DNA of 64,000 nt from Coptis chinensis. Taxonomy: Eukaryota; Streptophyta; Magnoliopsida; Ranunculales; Ranunculaceae. The translations under genes were made by a program, and so were the position numbers. Every line of letters starts with the position of its first letter. Position 1 is the first letter of the stretch. The stretch is taken from the NCBI GenBank assembly GCA_015680905.1, contig CM027381.1, positions 70,421,501 through 70,485,500 on the forward strand, written 5' to 3'. Below the pieces are notes generated by a model. The model did no database searches. It saw only the letters and a program-made list of their open reading frames with translations, and had not been told where the DNA came from. Below, piece after piece: positions 1 to 10,875 of the stretch.

Positions 1-2
1 AG

Positions 3-506
3 TTAGGTCTTCATGAATTAAAACCTACCAATATGACTCTGCAACTCGCGGATCGATCCATCAAGTACCCAAAAGGCATAGTAGAGAACATTATAGTAAA
101 GGTCCAAGATTTTTACTACCCAGTGGATTTTGTCATTCTAGATACTGAAGTAGCATGTGACTCCATCCCTATCATCTTGGGACGTCCTTTTCTTGCAACT
201 ACTAACGCTCTCATAAATTATCGGGACGGTTCAATGACATTGTCTTTTGGGAACCTTTCTGTCGAACTCAACGTGTTCAAATTAATGAAACAATTTCCCG
301 ATCCTATAATGGAGGGCGAGATTAGCCTGGTTGATAGTCTGGAACATGATTATTTCACAAACTCATTTCCCCCAGACGAGATACACCAATTTCTTTATTT
401 TGATAATCCGGAGTTTGACGATGACTCGTACATAAGGGATGTCCATGCATTATTAGAGTCGCATTACCATTTGACCCTAATGCTTGGTCTGCAAACCGAT
501 TCGTAA
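3..506 (+). pseudogene. Athila gag-pol: protease-region fragment
   Basis: The frame is open from the window edge to the TAA at 504-506, so the true start is outside. It reads as the retropepsin-like region between gag and RT of plant gypsy polyproteins. The segment FVILDTEVACDSIPIILGRP is the characteristic block where the usual wording is ILD-x-E-x(n)-IPIILGRPFLAT, and LGRPFLATTNALI follows directly. The catalytic aspartate motif expected in retropepsins is represented only by the LDTE stretch. The RT segment follows in another frame. It is a fragment of a dead polyprotein and not a free-standing gene. Confidence 0.75.
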
Positions 507-519
507 GAACCGGATTCGC

Positions 520-1542
520 TTTTTTCCATTGAAGAGCTGATCCCTCACGAATCCTTGATCCCCAATCCTCCAACTCCGGATTTAAAACCTCTACCCTCTG
601 ATTTGAAGTACGTGCATTTCGATCTCGATGGTAGTCACCCTATAATAATTTCTGCTCACTTGACTACAGACGAAGAGGCACGTTTGATTCATGTCATTCG
701 TGAACACCGCTCCGCTATCGGATGGTCCTTAGATGATATCAAGGGAATAGACCCTAGCATATGCACGCATTGTATACATCTTGATGATGGCACAAAGACA
801 TCGCGAGAACCACAACGCTGCCTTAATCCCGCCATGAAGGAAGTAGTGAGAGAGGAAGTTTTACGTTTACTTGATGCGGGTATCATATACCCTATCTCGG
901 ATAGTGATTTGGTTAGTCCCCGGCCCACGTTGTTCCCAAAAAGTCCGCATTCAAGTTGTACAAAATGAAAATGGTGAGTGCATCTCCACTCGCATTCCTT
1001 TGAAATGGAGAATTTGCATTGACTATCGCAAACTTAATGCCAGAACCCGTAAAGATCACTTCCCTCTCCCATTCATTAACCAGATGCTAAAACATTTAGC
1101 CGGTCATGCTTACTACTGTTTTCTTGATGGCTATTCCAAATACTTCCAAATTGTCATCGATCCCGCCGATCAAGAAAAGACAACGTTCACGTGTCCCTTT
1201 GGAACCTTTGTATACAGACGAATGCCTTTTGGTCTTTGTAATGCCCCAGGCACTTTCCAACGCTGCATGCTTCACATTTTTAGTGATATGGTGGAACGTT
1301 ATATGGAAGTCTTCATGGACGACTTTTCCATTTATGGAAATTCCTTTAACGACTGTTTATCAAACCTTTCTAAAGTATTAACACGTTGCGAAGAGAAAAA
1401 TCTGGTACTCAATTGGGAGAAGTGTCATTTCATGGTTACCAAGGGACTTGTTCTAGGTCATATTGTTTCAAAAGACGGGATAGAGGTCGATAAAGCTAAA
1501 ATTGTTAAAATTTCTTCGCTTACCTTTCTCGCATATAGTTAA
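520..1542 (+). pseudogene. Athila reverse transcriptase, frameshifted
   Basis: Two overlapping frames together cover a gypsy reverse transcriptase. The first (to 968) carries the entry region with the block IRVIREHRSAIGWS-like (seen as HVIREHRSAIGWSLDDIKGI) and a PAMKEVVREEVLRLLDAGIIY segment. After a frameshift near 930-960 the second frame gives WRICIDYRKLNARTRKDHFP, then FLDGYSKYFQI, MPFGLCNAPGTFQRCM and the catalytic motif FMDDFSIYG, which is the F/Y-x-DD box. The frame closes at 1542, early relative to an intact polyprotein. The enzyme would copy element RNA into cDNA inside the virus-like particle. The frameshift makes this copy inactive. Confidence 0.85.
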
Positions 1543-2290
1543 TGATATCCGTGCCTTTTTAGGCCAATACTGGGTCTTACAGAGATTCATTCAGATTTTT
1601 CTAAAGTTGCTCGACCCTTTAACCAATCTCCTCGCTTAAGGATGCAGATTCGACTTCAATTTCAATTGCAAACAAGCTTTTGATACTCTAAAACCGCCTC
1701 GACTACCGCCCTATCATTCAACCCCTTGATTGGTCTCAACCATTCGAATCGATGTGTGACGCTTAGCGACTTTGCTATTGGTGTCGTGGTTAGGCCAACG
1801 ACGGCGGACGACAAACCCATTGTCATTTACTACGCTTAGTAAAACTCTTAACGACGCCAACGTAATTATACCACAACCGAGAAAGAGTTCCTAGCTATTG
1901 TCTATGCTTTGGATAAGTTTCGCCCTACCTAGTTGGAACATCGACCATCGTATATACCGACCATGCAGCAATTCGGTACTTACTCGCTAAAAGGACGAAA
2001 ACAACGATTGTTCCGGCTGGATCCTTCTCTTACAAGAATTCACCCCGGAAATCAAAGACAAGAAAGGAACGAAAATGTCGAGCCCGACCCATTTATCAAG
2101 GCTGGTTAGTGACATCGATAGTGATTCTAAAATTTATCGGTGATTCCTTCCCGGACGAATACTTGTACTCTATTTTCTCATTCCCATGGTACGCGGATAT
2201 CGTTAACTACCTAGTTACCGAGGAAGTCCCTCCTTTTTGGTCACGCCCCGATCATAAAAAGTTCTTATCCATCATGTAAATATTATTTCG
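1543..2290 (+). pseudogene. Athila RNase H remnant
   Basis: No frame is open for long, but pieces of the gypsy RNase H domain can be read in shifting frames. There is a stretch resembling IRAFLGQYW-x-LQRFI after the RT, a CKQAFDTLK segment, the block TTEKEFLAIVYALDKFR around 1870-1920, a YTDHAAIRYLL-like segment near 1950-1985, and WILLLQEFTPEIKDKKGTE near 2020-2070. All lie in the expected order between RT and integrase. Many stops and small indels separate them. The identification rests on that order plus these blocks. Confidence 0.6.
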
Positions 2291-3500
2291 ATGAAACCTA
2301 CCTCTTTAAGTATTGTTCGACCAACTCATTCGTTCGTCGTTTGCATTCCCGACCGGGAACACACCGACGTATTATCCTTTTGCCATGAACAATCTTGGAG
2401 GTCATTTCAAATGGGAAGAAAATCTGCGGCCAAGGTGTTACAATGTGGTTTTTATTGGCCCACCCTTTTTTTCGATGCACACCGAACATTGCATAGCTTG
2501 CATTCGTGTCGGCACCTAGGTCGAATTACCAAACGAAATATGATGCCCCTAAATCCTATCTTGATTGTGGAAATTTTTGATGTTTGGGGCATTGATTTTA
2601 TGGGACCTTTCCCTATTTCTCAAGGTTTTCTATACATTTTAGTCATTGTAGACTATGTGTCCAAATGGATTGAGGCACTCGCATGTCGCTCAAATGACCA
2701 TAAGACTGTCGTGAGATTTGTAAAAGAAAACATTTTCTCTCGTTTTGGTGTTCCCAAAGCTATCATCAGTGATGGGGGTACACATTTTTGTAACAAAATT
2801 TTTGGGTTTTTAATGAAGAAATATGGAGTTACTCACAAGGTTGCTACTCCATACCACCCACAAACGAAAGTGGCCAAAGTGGAAGTCTCCAACAGAGAGA
2901 TAAAGTCTATTTTGGAGAAAACTGTCAACCCCTCAAGGAAGGATCGGTCTCTCCGCTTTTGTCGGATGCCTTGTGGGCATACCGAATAGCATTTAAGACA
3001 CCTATAGGGATGTCTCCTTACCGCATTGTTTTGGAAAACCTTGTCATCCGCCAAATGAACTTGAGCATCGTGCCTTTTGGGCCATCAAAAGCCTCAATTA
3101 CAATATCATCGAGGTAGGCGAAGCGAAAACCGCAATTAAATGAAATGAGGAGATTCGGAGTGATGCTTATGATCTCTCAAATCCTACAAAGCTAATATGA
3201 AAAGAGTGCACGACAAGCATTTTTGCGTAAGGATTTCAAAATTGGCCAAAGAGTTTTTATTGTCTAACTCCGTGTTACACATCTTTCCCCGGTAAAATTG
3301 AAAACCGCGATGATCCGGTCCTTTCATTGGTCACCGTGAAACATTATGGGGCAATCTCTTTGCTTAATCCAAAAGATAACAAAGAATTTCAAGTCAATGG
3401 ACAACGCCTAAAACATTACCACCAATTTACGCCACCGATGTTGAACATACTCTTCTTCGAATCCAAAGATACACCGACTAGATGTTTCGCTTTATGCGTC
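2291..3500 (+). pseudogene. Athila integrase with C-terminal tail
   Basis: The open part (to 2989) contains the integrase core. GIDFMGPFPISQG is followed by IVDYVSKWIEAL (first Asp), AIISDGGTHFCNK (second Asp) and the VSNREIKSILEKTVN block, which carries the Glu. The N-terminal zinc-binding region is only partly recognisable (CHEQ, HSLHSCRHLG). After 2989 the reading continues in broken frames: AFKTPIGMSPYRIV near 2990-3030, a KIGQRVFI segment near 3240-3260, and LLNPKDNKEFQVNGQRLKHY at about 3360-3415, the usual C-terminal end of Athila pol. Integrase inserts the cDNA into host DNA. This copy is disrupted. Confidence 0.8.
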
Positions 3501-3530
3501 TCAATCTTGTTTCTATAGAGGGTAATGCAT

Positions 3531-4860
3531 TTTGGTAGCCGAAGTCATCTTCTATCTTATGATCTCCAAAGTTCTTTGAAGTGTGTGGTTGCAAGCCAAA
3601 CCTTAGTCCACAAAAACTTTTTTAACCGAGTATAAATGTCTTCTTCAACATGAGCAAAAAACGCCTTTTCGTAAAACGATGGGTACCTAAAATTTCACCT
3701 CCTTCCTTCTCTTCCCTTTTCTACTCTCTACCTCGCGAACTTCAGCTAATCATTTGGTGTAAGTCTCACTTATCACGAATAGGGAATGGTCGTAGTTCTT
3801 TTGCTTGTAAACGACGTGCGCGAAGAATGGACTGGTGTATGCATTGCCAAACACCCTTCTGTCTAGGCCCTGACTTCCTATCCGATACTAGCCAGTTTAA
3901 GGTATACTTTTGTTCTCGACACCAGCCGCAAGAAGAATATAATCTTTGTCGCCGCGCCGTTTCTCCCATAGGTTGGGACTCGTCTTGAGGATCTGACGTT
4001 AAAAGACTCACCTTGTAGATATGTTTATATTGTTGCCTTTTCCCTTTGCATTAAGTTTTGCACATGAGATTCGTGGTCCAACCTCGGATGTTGCACACTT
4101 GGAACACAAACGGCAATGGATTCCACCGCACCAACCCTAGAGAATTGGTTACTTTGAGTTCCCTTTGGGGCGGTTTGAGGATAACCGTATGTAATAAGGG
4201 CAATTTTATTAGGCAGAGTCGCGACGGTCCAGATGGTACCGCCCCCGCCCCTAACCCCATAATACATAGAGGTGAAGCCACACCGGTTGGATTTGGGTTC
4301 GCTCCAGAGCCGACATGACAGTTGTCTATGATTTAAGATGGTGACTCCCTTGGACATCCAGTGTTTTTCACGTATATCTCCCTTGTATGTAAATAAAACC
4401 TTTGTTTATAAATAAAACACTCTCGTTTTTCTAAAAAAAAAAATTGTGACTTTCAAGAAAGACTCATACAATTGGATAGCATTTTTCGTGCCGATCGTTT
4501 CGGTATCTCATTCGTCCAATTCGGAGTCCAAACGAGTCGTGGGTAAGCATTTAGATTTTTTAGGTTTAAATTGGGCTTTAGGCTTGATTTGGGCTTCGGG
4601 AAATTTTTTGGCCCAACCAAAATACCGATTTCTCGGTCCATTTAAACTCAAAAAACCGGAAAACACGCGTCACAAATACACCATTCTTCTTCCTAAAAAC
4701 CCGGATCTTGCACCCTCTCGAATTAGTCTCGCACGAGACAGCCCACACTAAAACCGGGTCTCGCGAGACCCTCTCACAGCCCGATCAAGATTTCCTTCCG
4801 TCCGGATCATCCCAATTCTCCCCATCAAGAATCAATAGCCATCCTCTCTCTACGACCAGA
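3531..4860 (+). other. Post-pol spacer of the Athila element
   Basis: No recognisable gene. Two short open stretches (3650-3988 and 4058-4318) lack any family motif I know. The sequence turns AT-rich around 4390-4445, with a poly(A) run at 4431-4443. A CTCGCACGAGAC / CTCGCGAGACC pair lies at 4726-4770. Athila elements are known to carry long non-coding or weakly coding stretches here. Confidence 0.5.
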
Positions 4861-5770
4861 ATGGCCGGAAACAAAGCGGATTTGTGTTGAAATTTTTTTG
4901 GGAATTTGTTTGAAAACGGGATGTTTGCTCCATTCTTTGATCACGAAATTCACTCTAGAGGATGGGAGAGTTTGTTATATGCCAATGGAGGGCTTTATTC
5001 CAAGGATTTGGTGATGAAATTCTACGACAATGGGAGCTTTAATGGCGACCATTTTGGGTCACCGTCGAGGGTGTAATGGCGGTAACACCACGTTTGCTCT
5101 CCGGGATCACGGGCATTCCTCCCGACCATGTATGTTCGACTTCGGCGGTCAAATACCCATGTACCTTACTACTTACTACTAATGCTCGACACGCTAATCG
5201 AGGGAGAGTACAACATCGACGGAAATGCGCGTGTCGGTATTTCGGTCGCGACGGAATCAACTAGCAATGACCCAATGGTCGGGATCGAACGCGTCATTGG
5301 CACCTTGAAGCCTTCGGACATCAATAAGACCTTCCTCCACCTTCTCTGGATCCTCCAGGGCGAAAAGGGTAACTTCTACATTGTTACCTTTCTTTTGATA
5401 TTATCACACATGCCACTCTTAGGTCACCCCCCTTGCCGCTTCTAGTAACGCAAGTCATGATTAATCTGGGGTTTTTCATGCGCCACCCCACTACTCCCTA
5501 TACCACAATATGAGAATATGCTTGTCTTCAAGAAATGCATCACAGGGACCCTTTGGGAACCCACAAAGCACCCTAGGGCTGCCGAAAGCACGCTAGCATA
5601 GGATCCTCTCACCCACCATACTTTGATGAGATCGCCCATGAGTAAGATCACCCAACCCATAGAGGCCCTACGTCTTTGTGAACGATGGTCCGAGAGACAT
5701 GTACACTCGCCCGGTATCGATGAGGCGTACCTTGGGCAAGTTAAGGGCGGAGATATGACCACTCACCACG
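4861..5770 (+). pseudogene. Athila downstream ORF, plant-transposon-protein-like, broken
   Basis: An ATG at 4861 and a second at 4921 open short frames. The order of blocks resembles the additional protein encoded downstream of pol in Athila-type elements and annotated in plants as a putative plant transposon protein. Readable pieces are WESLLYANGGLYS-like text near 4970-5000, VMKFYDNGSFNGDHF at about 5010-5055, a WVTVEGV-MAVTPRLLSGITGIP block at 5055-5120 across a frameshift, then LDTLIEGEYNIDG-ARVGIS at about 5185-5245, and FLHLLWILQGEKGNFYIV near 5330-5385. The function of this protein family is unknown. Several indels break it. The family call is from memory of block order and should be tested by profile search. 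Confidence 0.45.
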
Positions 5771-6328
5771 AAGTCGATGACGCATAAAGATGGGCGAATT
5801 CCAAAGAAATGAGAGCCTCCATGATCGCATTTTTCAGATTAATATGCTTACTCGCGGAACCGGTTTAAATGTTCATGGCGAGCCAAAGATCGATTTTAGG
5901 CTTCGTGTGTGATGGATACTCTTGGTGATATCCAGAGAGCAGTTAGCCTCCCACGGGGAGCTCAGATTTGCACGACGTCACGGACTCACGGTTCTTCTTC
6001 TTCGCAGCCCCGAGGATTACTTCACTGCTGAGGATCATCAAGTAGCTAGATTTATTTTTCCGGTCTTGTATAATATTTATATCGAGATATTTTATTTACG
6101 TGTTTGCATTTTCTAGCTTAATAGTAGATGGTTCCTAAATATTTCTATCTTGATATATTAGCTATATATAATATTATAGTATATAGGTAGGAACATATAT
6201 TGGTAATAATAAATTATATACATATATATAAATATATTTCACATGTCATACTTAAACAACAAATTTTAACGTAACTAACACGTTCAGAAACCGATAATGA
6301 AAACAAATCAAAAAACGGTCAGAAAACA

Positions 6329-6376
6329 GTCATGAACCACATCTAAAAAACGGTCATGAACCACATCTAAAAAACG
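6329..6376. repeat. Two direct copies of a 24-bp unit
   Basis: The unit GTCATGAACCACATCTAAAA(AACG) occurs twice back to back. Shortened forms with AACGGTCAGAAAAC lie on both sides. It lies 25 bp upstream of a TATA-like site. Confidence 0.85.
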
Positions 6377-6400
6377 GTCAGAAAACGGCAATTTTCTTTC

Positions 6401-6408
6401 TATAAATA
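6401..6408 (+). promoter_or_regulatory. Possible TATA box in the Athila 3' region
   Basis: TATAAATA follows a pyrimidine stretch and precedes a CT-rich segment (6418-6470) that would suit a transcript start. Nothing long and open follows directly, so the role is only a suggestion. It could drive the downstream ORFs at 7519-9197. Confidence 0.3.
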
Positions 6409-7518
6409 AGTTCAAGTCTTCCTCCATATTCACTCATTTCATATTCTTCCCTCTACACTTCTTATTCTAAAAACCGTTTTTGGATCACTCCAAGCTCAAG
6501 ATTCATGGATGCACTAAAAAGTTTGAGCAAGCCAGCAGATTGAATATGCTACTCAAGTCTTCATGCTCGGTTGTTTTATTATAGTCATGTTGTTCATGTG
6601 GCATATAGTTCAATCTAACATTTAGGTTTGTATTTAAGTCATCGTATCATTATGTTGTGTTTCCATACCGTTGTACGTTCTTACCTCTTATTGTAATCGT
6701 ATATTTACAGTTTCCTTGTCCTTCTACTTACGTTTTTCTAAAAAAAAAAAAGGGGGCACTCCTTGTCACATGCCCCATTCTTCTCATCCACACTACACCC
6801 ACTTTTGCGCATATCTTAGAAGATACACGTGGTCTAACTACCCTGTGACACCTCGAAACGTATCTTTTACATTTTCGGATGGGTGCCTTTTTATAACAAG
6901 GATAGACATCTCCAAAATTTAACTTCCCTTTTTCCAAAATAATCTTTTTTTCACCACTCCATCTTTAATGGCCCTTACTCGAAGTTTCGTGCCCGAGCAA
7001 AATTTTATGGAAAATTTCCAAAATGGTCTTTTTCATCCCTTTTTTGACACTGAAATATTACGTCGAGGGTGGTACCCTCTTTTACACCATAAGTAAGCAT
7101 TTTATTCCAGAGAATTGGTCTTGTTATTTTATAAAAGCGGTTATTTCCAAAACGGACAATTCTTTGTCCGTGTGTGCTAACGGATCTTGAACATGAATTG
7201 ACTATGAAAATCATCTCGAGGTAACTTCAAATTCCTATTACAAACCAAGGAGTACACCTTCAAGATTCACCTTTCGATAATATCACGGCATCGATGTTTG
7301 CAACTATCCTTCACGGCGAATACAACCGAAAAACCGTATTGTTTATCGAGATCTTTACAAAAGAACCAATTATCGTGATCCAATGGGTAGCCTCATAATG
7401 TCCTAGGCACGCCTAAGACTTTTGAAATAACCAAACCCTCCTCCATTTACTCTCGGGTGTTGCAGAGTAAATCGCAATGATTTTGCATTATTAAATTTCT
7501 GCGGAATCGCGATCGCGC

Positions 7519-8066
7519 GTGCGAGGGAAAAAGGCACTCCTTTTACCAACCATTGTGACACTTATCATGATATATTGGGGTTTTTCTAGTACTTCTCCTC
7601 ATACACCTCTTCGAACAGCTAACATTCTTACCATTCACTCAGTATGTAGGAACGGATTCTGGAACCCCGACGTTGCAAAGAACCATGTCGGTATAGGACC
7701 AAACGAAGATTGTTCCACCGACAACATCTTTACTGAAAATGCATTATGCAACGTATTTATTCCAATGGAAGGGCTTCGCTTAATTCAACAAGGACTGATG
7801 ACATTATTCAAACGTCAGAATATTATTATCACCAGCCTTCTTGAATTTCAGGACCTGCGGACAATAAACGAAGAGGAGCAAGCACAATTCTTGCACAGCC
7901 ATAACTAGTTCTTGGCAAATCACACTCTCATAATGGAGAACCACACCGAGATTTACCAGACAGAAAGCAAAATGTTGCAACAGGCTGTTGCACGGATTGA
8001 CGGCATAGAAAATCTTATAAACGGATCCTTCCCACAAAAGGATCCTCGCCGTTACTTGGGCCAATG
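7519..8066 (+). pseudogene. Unrecognised ORF in the Athila 3' region, one stop inside
   Basis: An open frame runs to TAG at 7906-7908 and continues in the same frame to TGA at 8064-8066, so a single nonsense codon divides about 182 codons. The second half is hydrophilic and helical in character (IYQTESKMLQQAVARIDGIE), which would suit a short coiled coil. I recognise no domain. Position between pol and the PPT suggests an element-encoded accessory protein rather than a host gene. The start codon is uncertain, as the first codon seems not to be a strong ATG context. Confidence 0.35.
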
Positions 8067-8466
8067 AAACCATTTAAATTTTGCAATTCTATATTATTTA
8101 TCATTTTCCTTTTAGTTTTTAATTTTCGTATGGTAATTTGTTTTTACTTAATTATTCTCATCATACTCTAATATTTGTTTATCCTTCTCTAAACAAGTCA
8201 CAATTTTTTCACACAATGGAAGCTCCAAAGATGATTCCGAACAATCACCCCACTCGTTCTTTGAATTCTCCCAAGATATGGACATCTTTTCGTGAGACTA
8301 CATCACTTTCGAGTTGGTTGGAACTCTTTATTTTACACCCGAGCGGACATACTCCCCAGGTTTGGCAACTTATTTTTATGATAACATGGAAGATCTACCA
8401 CCGTCCCAATAATAAGCCCTTTGAATGGTTTTACACTCACGTATTGGTAACACCCGACATGCTTTT

Positions 8467-8883
8467 ATGAGCCAACAAACAAGCTATGGCTCTAGACCTT
8501 CCTCCTCTTCACCATATCTCCCCATTCAATACATGATAGAGAATGACCTTAATGACTATTCTAGGGAAGATTTTGTCGCCCGGTATGGCGATGGCCTTGC
8601 CCACGCCAAAGAACGCGTCTGCGAAGGCCCAATGGCCTAATTCACTATTCCACTAGCCAAGATGACCATGAATGTTGAAACTACCATGTTATTTATTCTT
8701 CCGAACATCATGGGGATTTGGCATTTTTCCACGCATCAAAGTCAAGCATGTAAGACATTCCATGCATTGGCCCAAAAACATACCACCTTCGACATTCTGG
8801 AACTAGTAATTGAGAATCTTAAAAGGCCCTGTCTTTTCGGTAACACTATATCACCCCCGCCAATGAATAAAGATGCGGGATAG
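8467..8883 (+). pseudogene. Unrecognised ORF in the Athila 3' region, one stop inside
   Basis: ATG at 8467 opens a frame beginning MSQQTSYGSRPSSSSPYLP. A TAA at 8638-8640 interrupts it, and the same frame goes on to TAG at 8881-8883, giving about 138 codons with one stop. The first part is Ser/Gln/Tyr-rich, then comes an acidic and polar part (DLNDYSREDFVARYGDGLAH). No known motif. It is probably a decayed accessory ORF of the Athila element. Confidence 0.35.
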
Positions 8884-8990
8884 TGAGGACGCGTTTCCCC
8901 GAAGTTTCGCGCCACCTTTTCGGATTTGGGTAAAGGTCGAATTTATGTGTCCAACAAACAAGATAATTAGTTCTTTTCGCGATTTCGGAC

Positions 8991-9197
8991 ATGGACACGC
9001 ATACAAAGTATCTTAAGAAAGTTCGTTCTTTCCCTAATGATGATAAAATGATAACTCATCTAGACAATGCAAAGAAGAGGAAGTGGAGTGAAGTCCGGAA
9101 AGCTATGATAGATTGGCGGGATCACGAAGGAATGGCATTTCTACTGGGGACGAGGCAAGGAGGGACCCCGGTTCAAGGATGGGGCAATGTGAGTTGA
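8991..9197 (+). CDS. Short unrecognised ORF
   Basis: A 68-codon frame from ATG at 8991 to TGA at 9195-9197, rich in Lys, Arg and Asp (KVRSFPNDDKMITHLDNAKK, RKWSEVRKAMIDWRDHEG). It could be the last exon or the end of the accessory ORF series at 7519-8883, in which the same style of charged sequence appears. I recognise no family. A frameshift relative to its upstream neighbour is possible. Confidence 0.25.
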   Translation: MDTHTKYLKKVRSFPNDDKMITHLDNAKKRKWSEVRKAMIDWRDHEGMAFLLGTRQGGTPVQGWGNVS

Positions 9198-9402
9198 TGC
9201 ATGTACATATTTGTTTTACGTTTTGATGTGAAATAAATAAATAACCTAACGATGTGCTACTCTAACGATTAATAGCTTCTACTTTTATGATGCATAATAT
9301 ATAGTGTGTTACAATAAATTTCGTGGAAGATGTCGACTTTATTTATGCTCAAAGCCTCCGTATACTCTTTCTTCCTCTTAACACTTTGAGGACACAATGT
9401 CC

Positions 9403-9422
9403 ATTGTTTGGGGGTGGTGAGA
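9403..9422 (+). promoter_or_regulatory. Internal polypurine-tract-like motif
   Basis: TTGTTTGGGGGTGGTGAG repeats nearly exactly the core of the true PPT at 10862-10875, and the preceding words (gaggacacaatgtcc) echo gaggacaagcaaag upstream of it. It may act as a second priming site for plus-strand DNA synthesis, or be a duplicated relic. Confidence 0.5.
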
Positions 9423-9975
9423 ACCTTTTGCAAAAATTAGGCATGCATAGTTGTATATAGTTATTTAATGTCTAAATAAACGTGTTTAGTGACAAATTCT
9501 CGTTTCTCTTTCTATGATGAAAAAAATATTTAGAAATCTCACCCTAGCATCAAAATTAGGACTTGTTCTTAGAAACTTAATTTAATACGTTATGCAATAG
9601 TTTTACATCTTTTCATGAGCATTCATGCACCGACTATCATTAAATGTACACGCAAAGATGAAGTTTAAGGACCCACGGTTAGACAACTTAGTTTCCATAT
9701 CCTGTAAGAATCTAACCAAAAGCCTCAAAATGTATGATATATGAGTAATGACACAGAGGAGTAGTTCTTCCGAATAGAGAAGTTCATATGTCTACTTACT
9801 TGATCACTACCCAAATCCTAGGCGAAAATTTAGGCCTTCTTTGGATCGATATAGCAAAAAATTCGCACCTGTAAAAAATAAGCCTACCTAGATGATGAGT
9901 ATGAGAAATAGGATAAAGTGCAGAAAAATAAAGAGAAAAACCTTGTCACAAATCAAAATCAGTTACCTGTTTCAG

Positions 9976-10070
9976 GAAAAAAAAAAAAAAAAAAAAATAG
10001 AAATATGTTTCCAAAAATCAAAAGAAATGTCAAGGTTAGAATTCTCTCCCCCCCCCCCCAAAAAAAATCA
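9976..10070. repeat. Homopolymer cluster (A, C, A)
   Basis: A run of about 20 A (9977-9996) is followed at 10048-10067 by about 12 C and then about 7 A. Simple sequence, with no coding meaning. Confidence 0.8.
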
Positions 10071-10845
10071 AATCAAAAGGGAATACAAAAGCTTGAAAAA
10101 TCCAAGTATGGAAACCCATGTTAGAAGCAGGAAAGAAAATAAGGATTCTCTAGTATAAATATCTCGAAGACCTTATTCTCTCATACTTATCATTTTGAAC
10201 TTTCCATTCCATTTTCTTCTACACTACCACCTAAGCCCCATAACACCTAATAAAGACCTCTAGCTCAATTAGGAATAGGATAGTGTGATAATAAGTAGTA
10301 GTTGTGACTTTTCGACCTCGGCTCCTCTAACTGTCATTGAGTATGTGAGGAAACGTGTGCCCACTGCACACCGGAGATAGCAAAGCTTGAGTGGAAAAAT
10401 AAGAGATAAATTGTGTTTTCACACATACCCGCGAGAACCTAATTAAGGACGCTTATCCAAAGGATCCGAAAAACCCCCTTTCATTACATTTCATTATTAG
10501 ATTCTTGCATGCATGCTCATAATGTAGATGTTTCAATTATTGTATGTATATTAACTTGAATTTCGAAAGAATAAAATCCTTGTTTCCCCTGCTAATGAGA
10601 TGTCTAGATACCTGAGATTAATTAAGGAAACAAGCCTTTGTTACTAAGTCATTGTAGTATAAATGAAGTTTGTGAGTATCTTCTCGAAAAACTCTCACGA
10701 TGCTATAACTCGTCCACTAGGGAATTCCCAGTGGTTTAAGGCCTTGTTGCATACGGTCAATGCAACCGCACTCTGCGAAATGAGATTTAACTTAGGACAA
10801 CACATTTTTGATCACTTATCGTTTTAATGTCTCTTCTTTGCTTGA

Positions 10846-10875
10846 GGACAAGCAAAGTGCTGTTTGGGGGTGGTG
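10846..10875 (+). promoter_or_regulatory. Polypurine tract of the Athila element
   Basis: AGCAAAGTGCTGTTTGGGGG TGGTG lies directly before the TGATAAGC that opens the 3' LTR. Purine tracts at this position prime plus-strand synthesis in LTR retrotransposons. Confidence 0.75.

Larger units (their letters stand above)
5771..7518 (+). other. AT-rich non-coding part of the Athila 3' region
   Basis: No coding sequence recognised. It contains an AT-rich stretch (6115-6245), a 24-bp direct repeat (6329-6376), a TATA-like site (6401) followed by a CT-rich stretch that could be a leader, and several homopolymer runs (for example A at 6740-6750). Confidence 0.5.
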
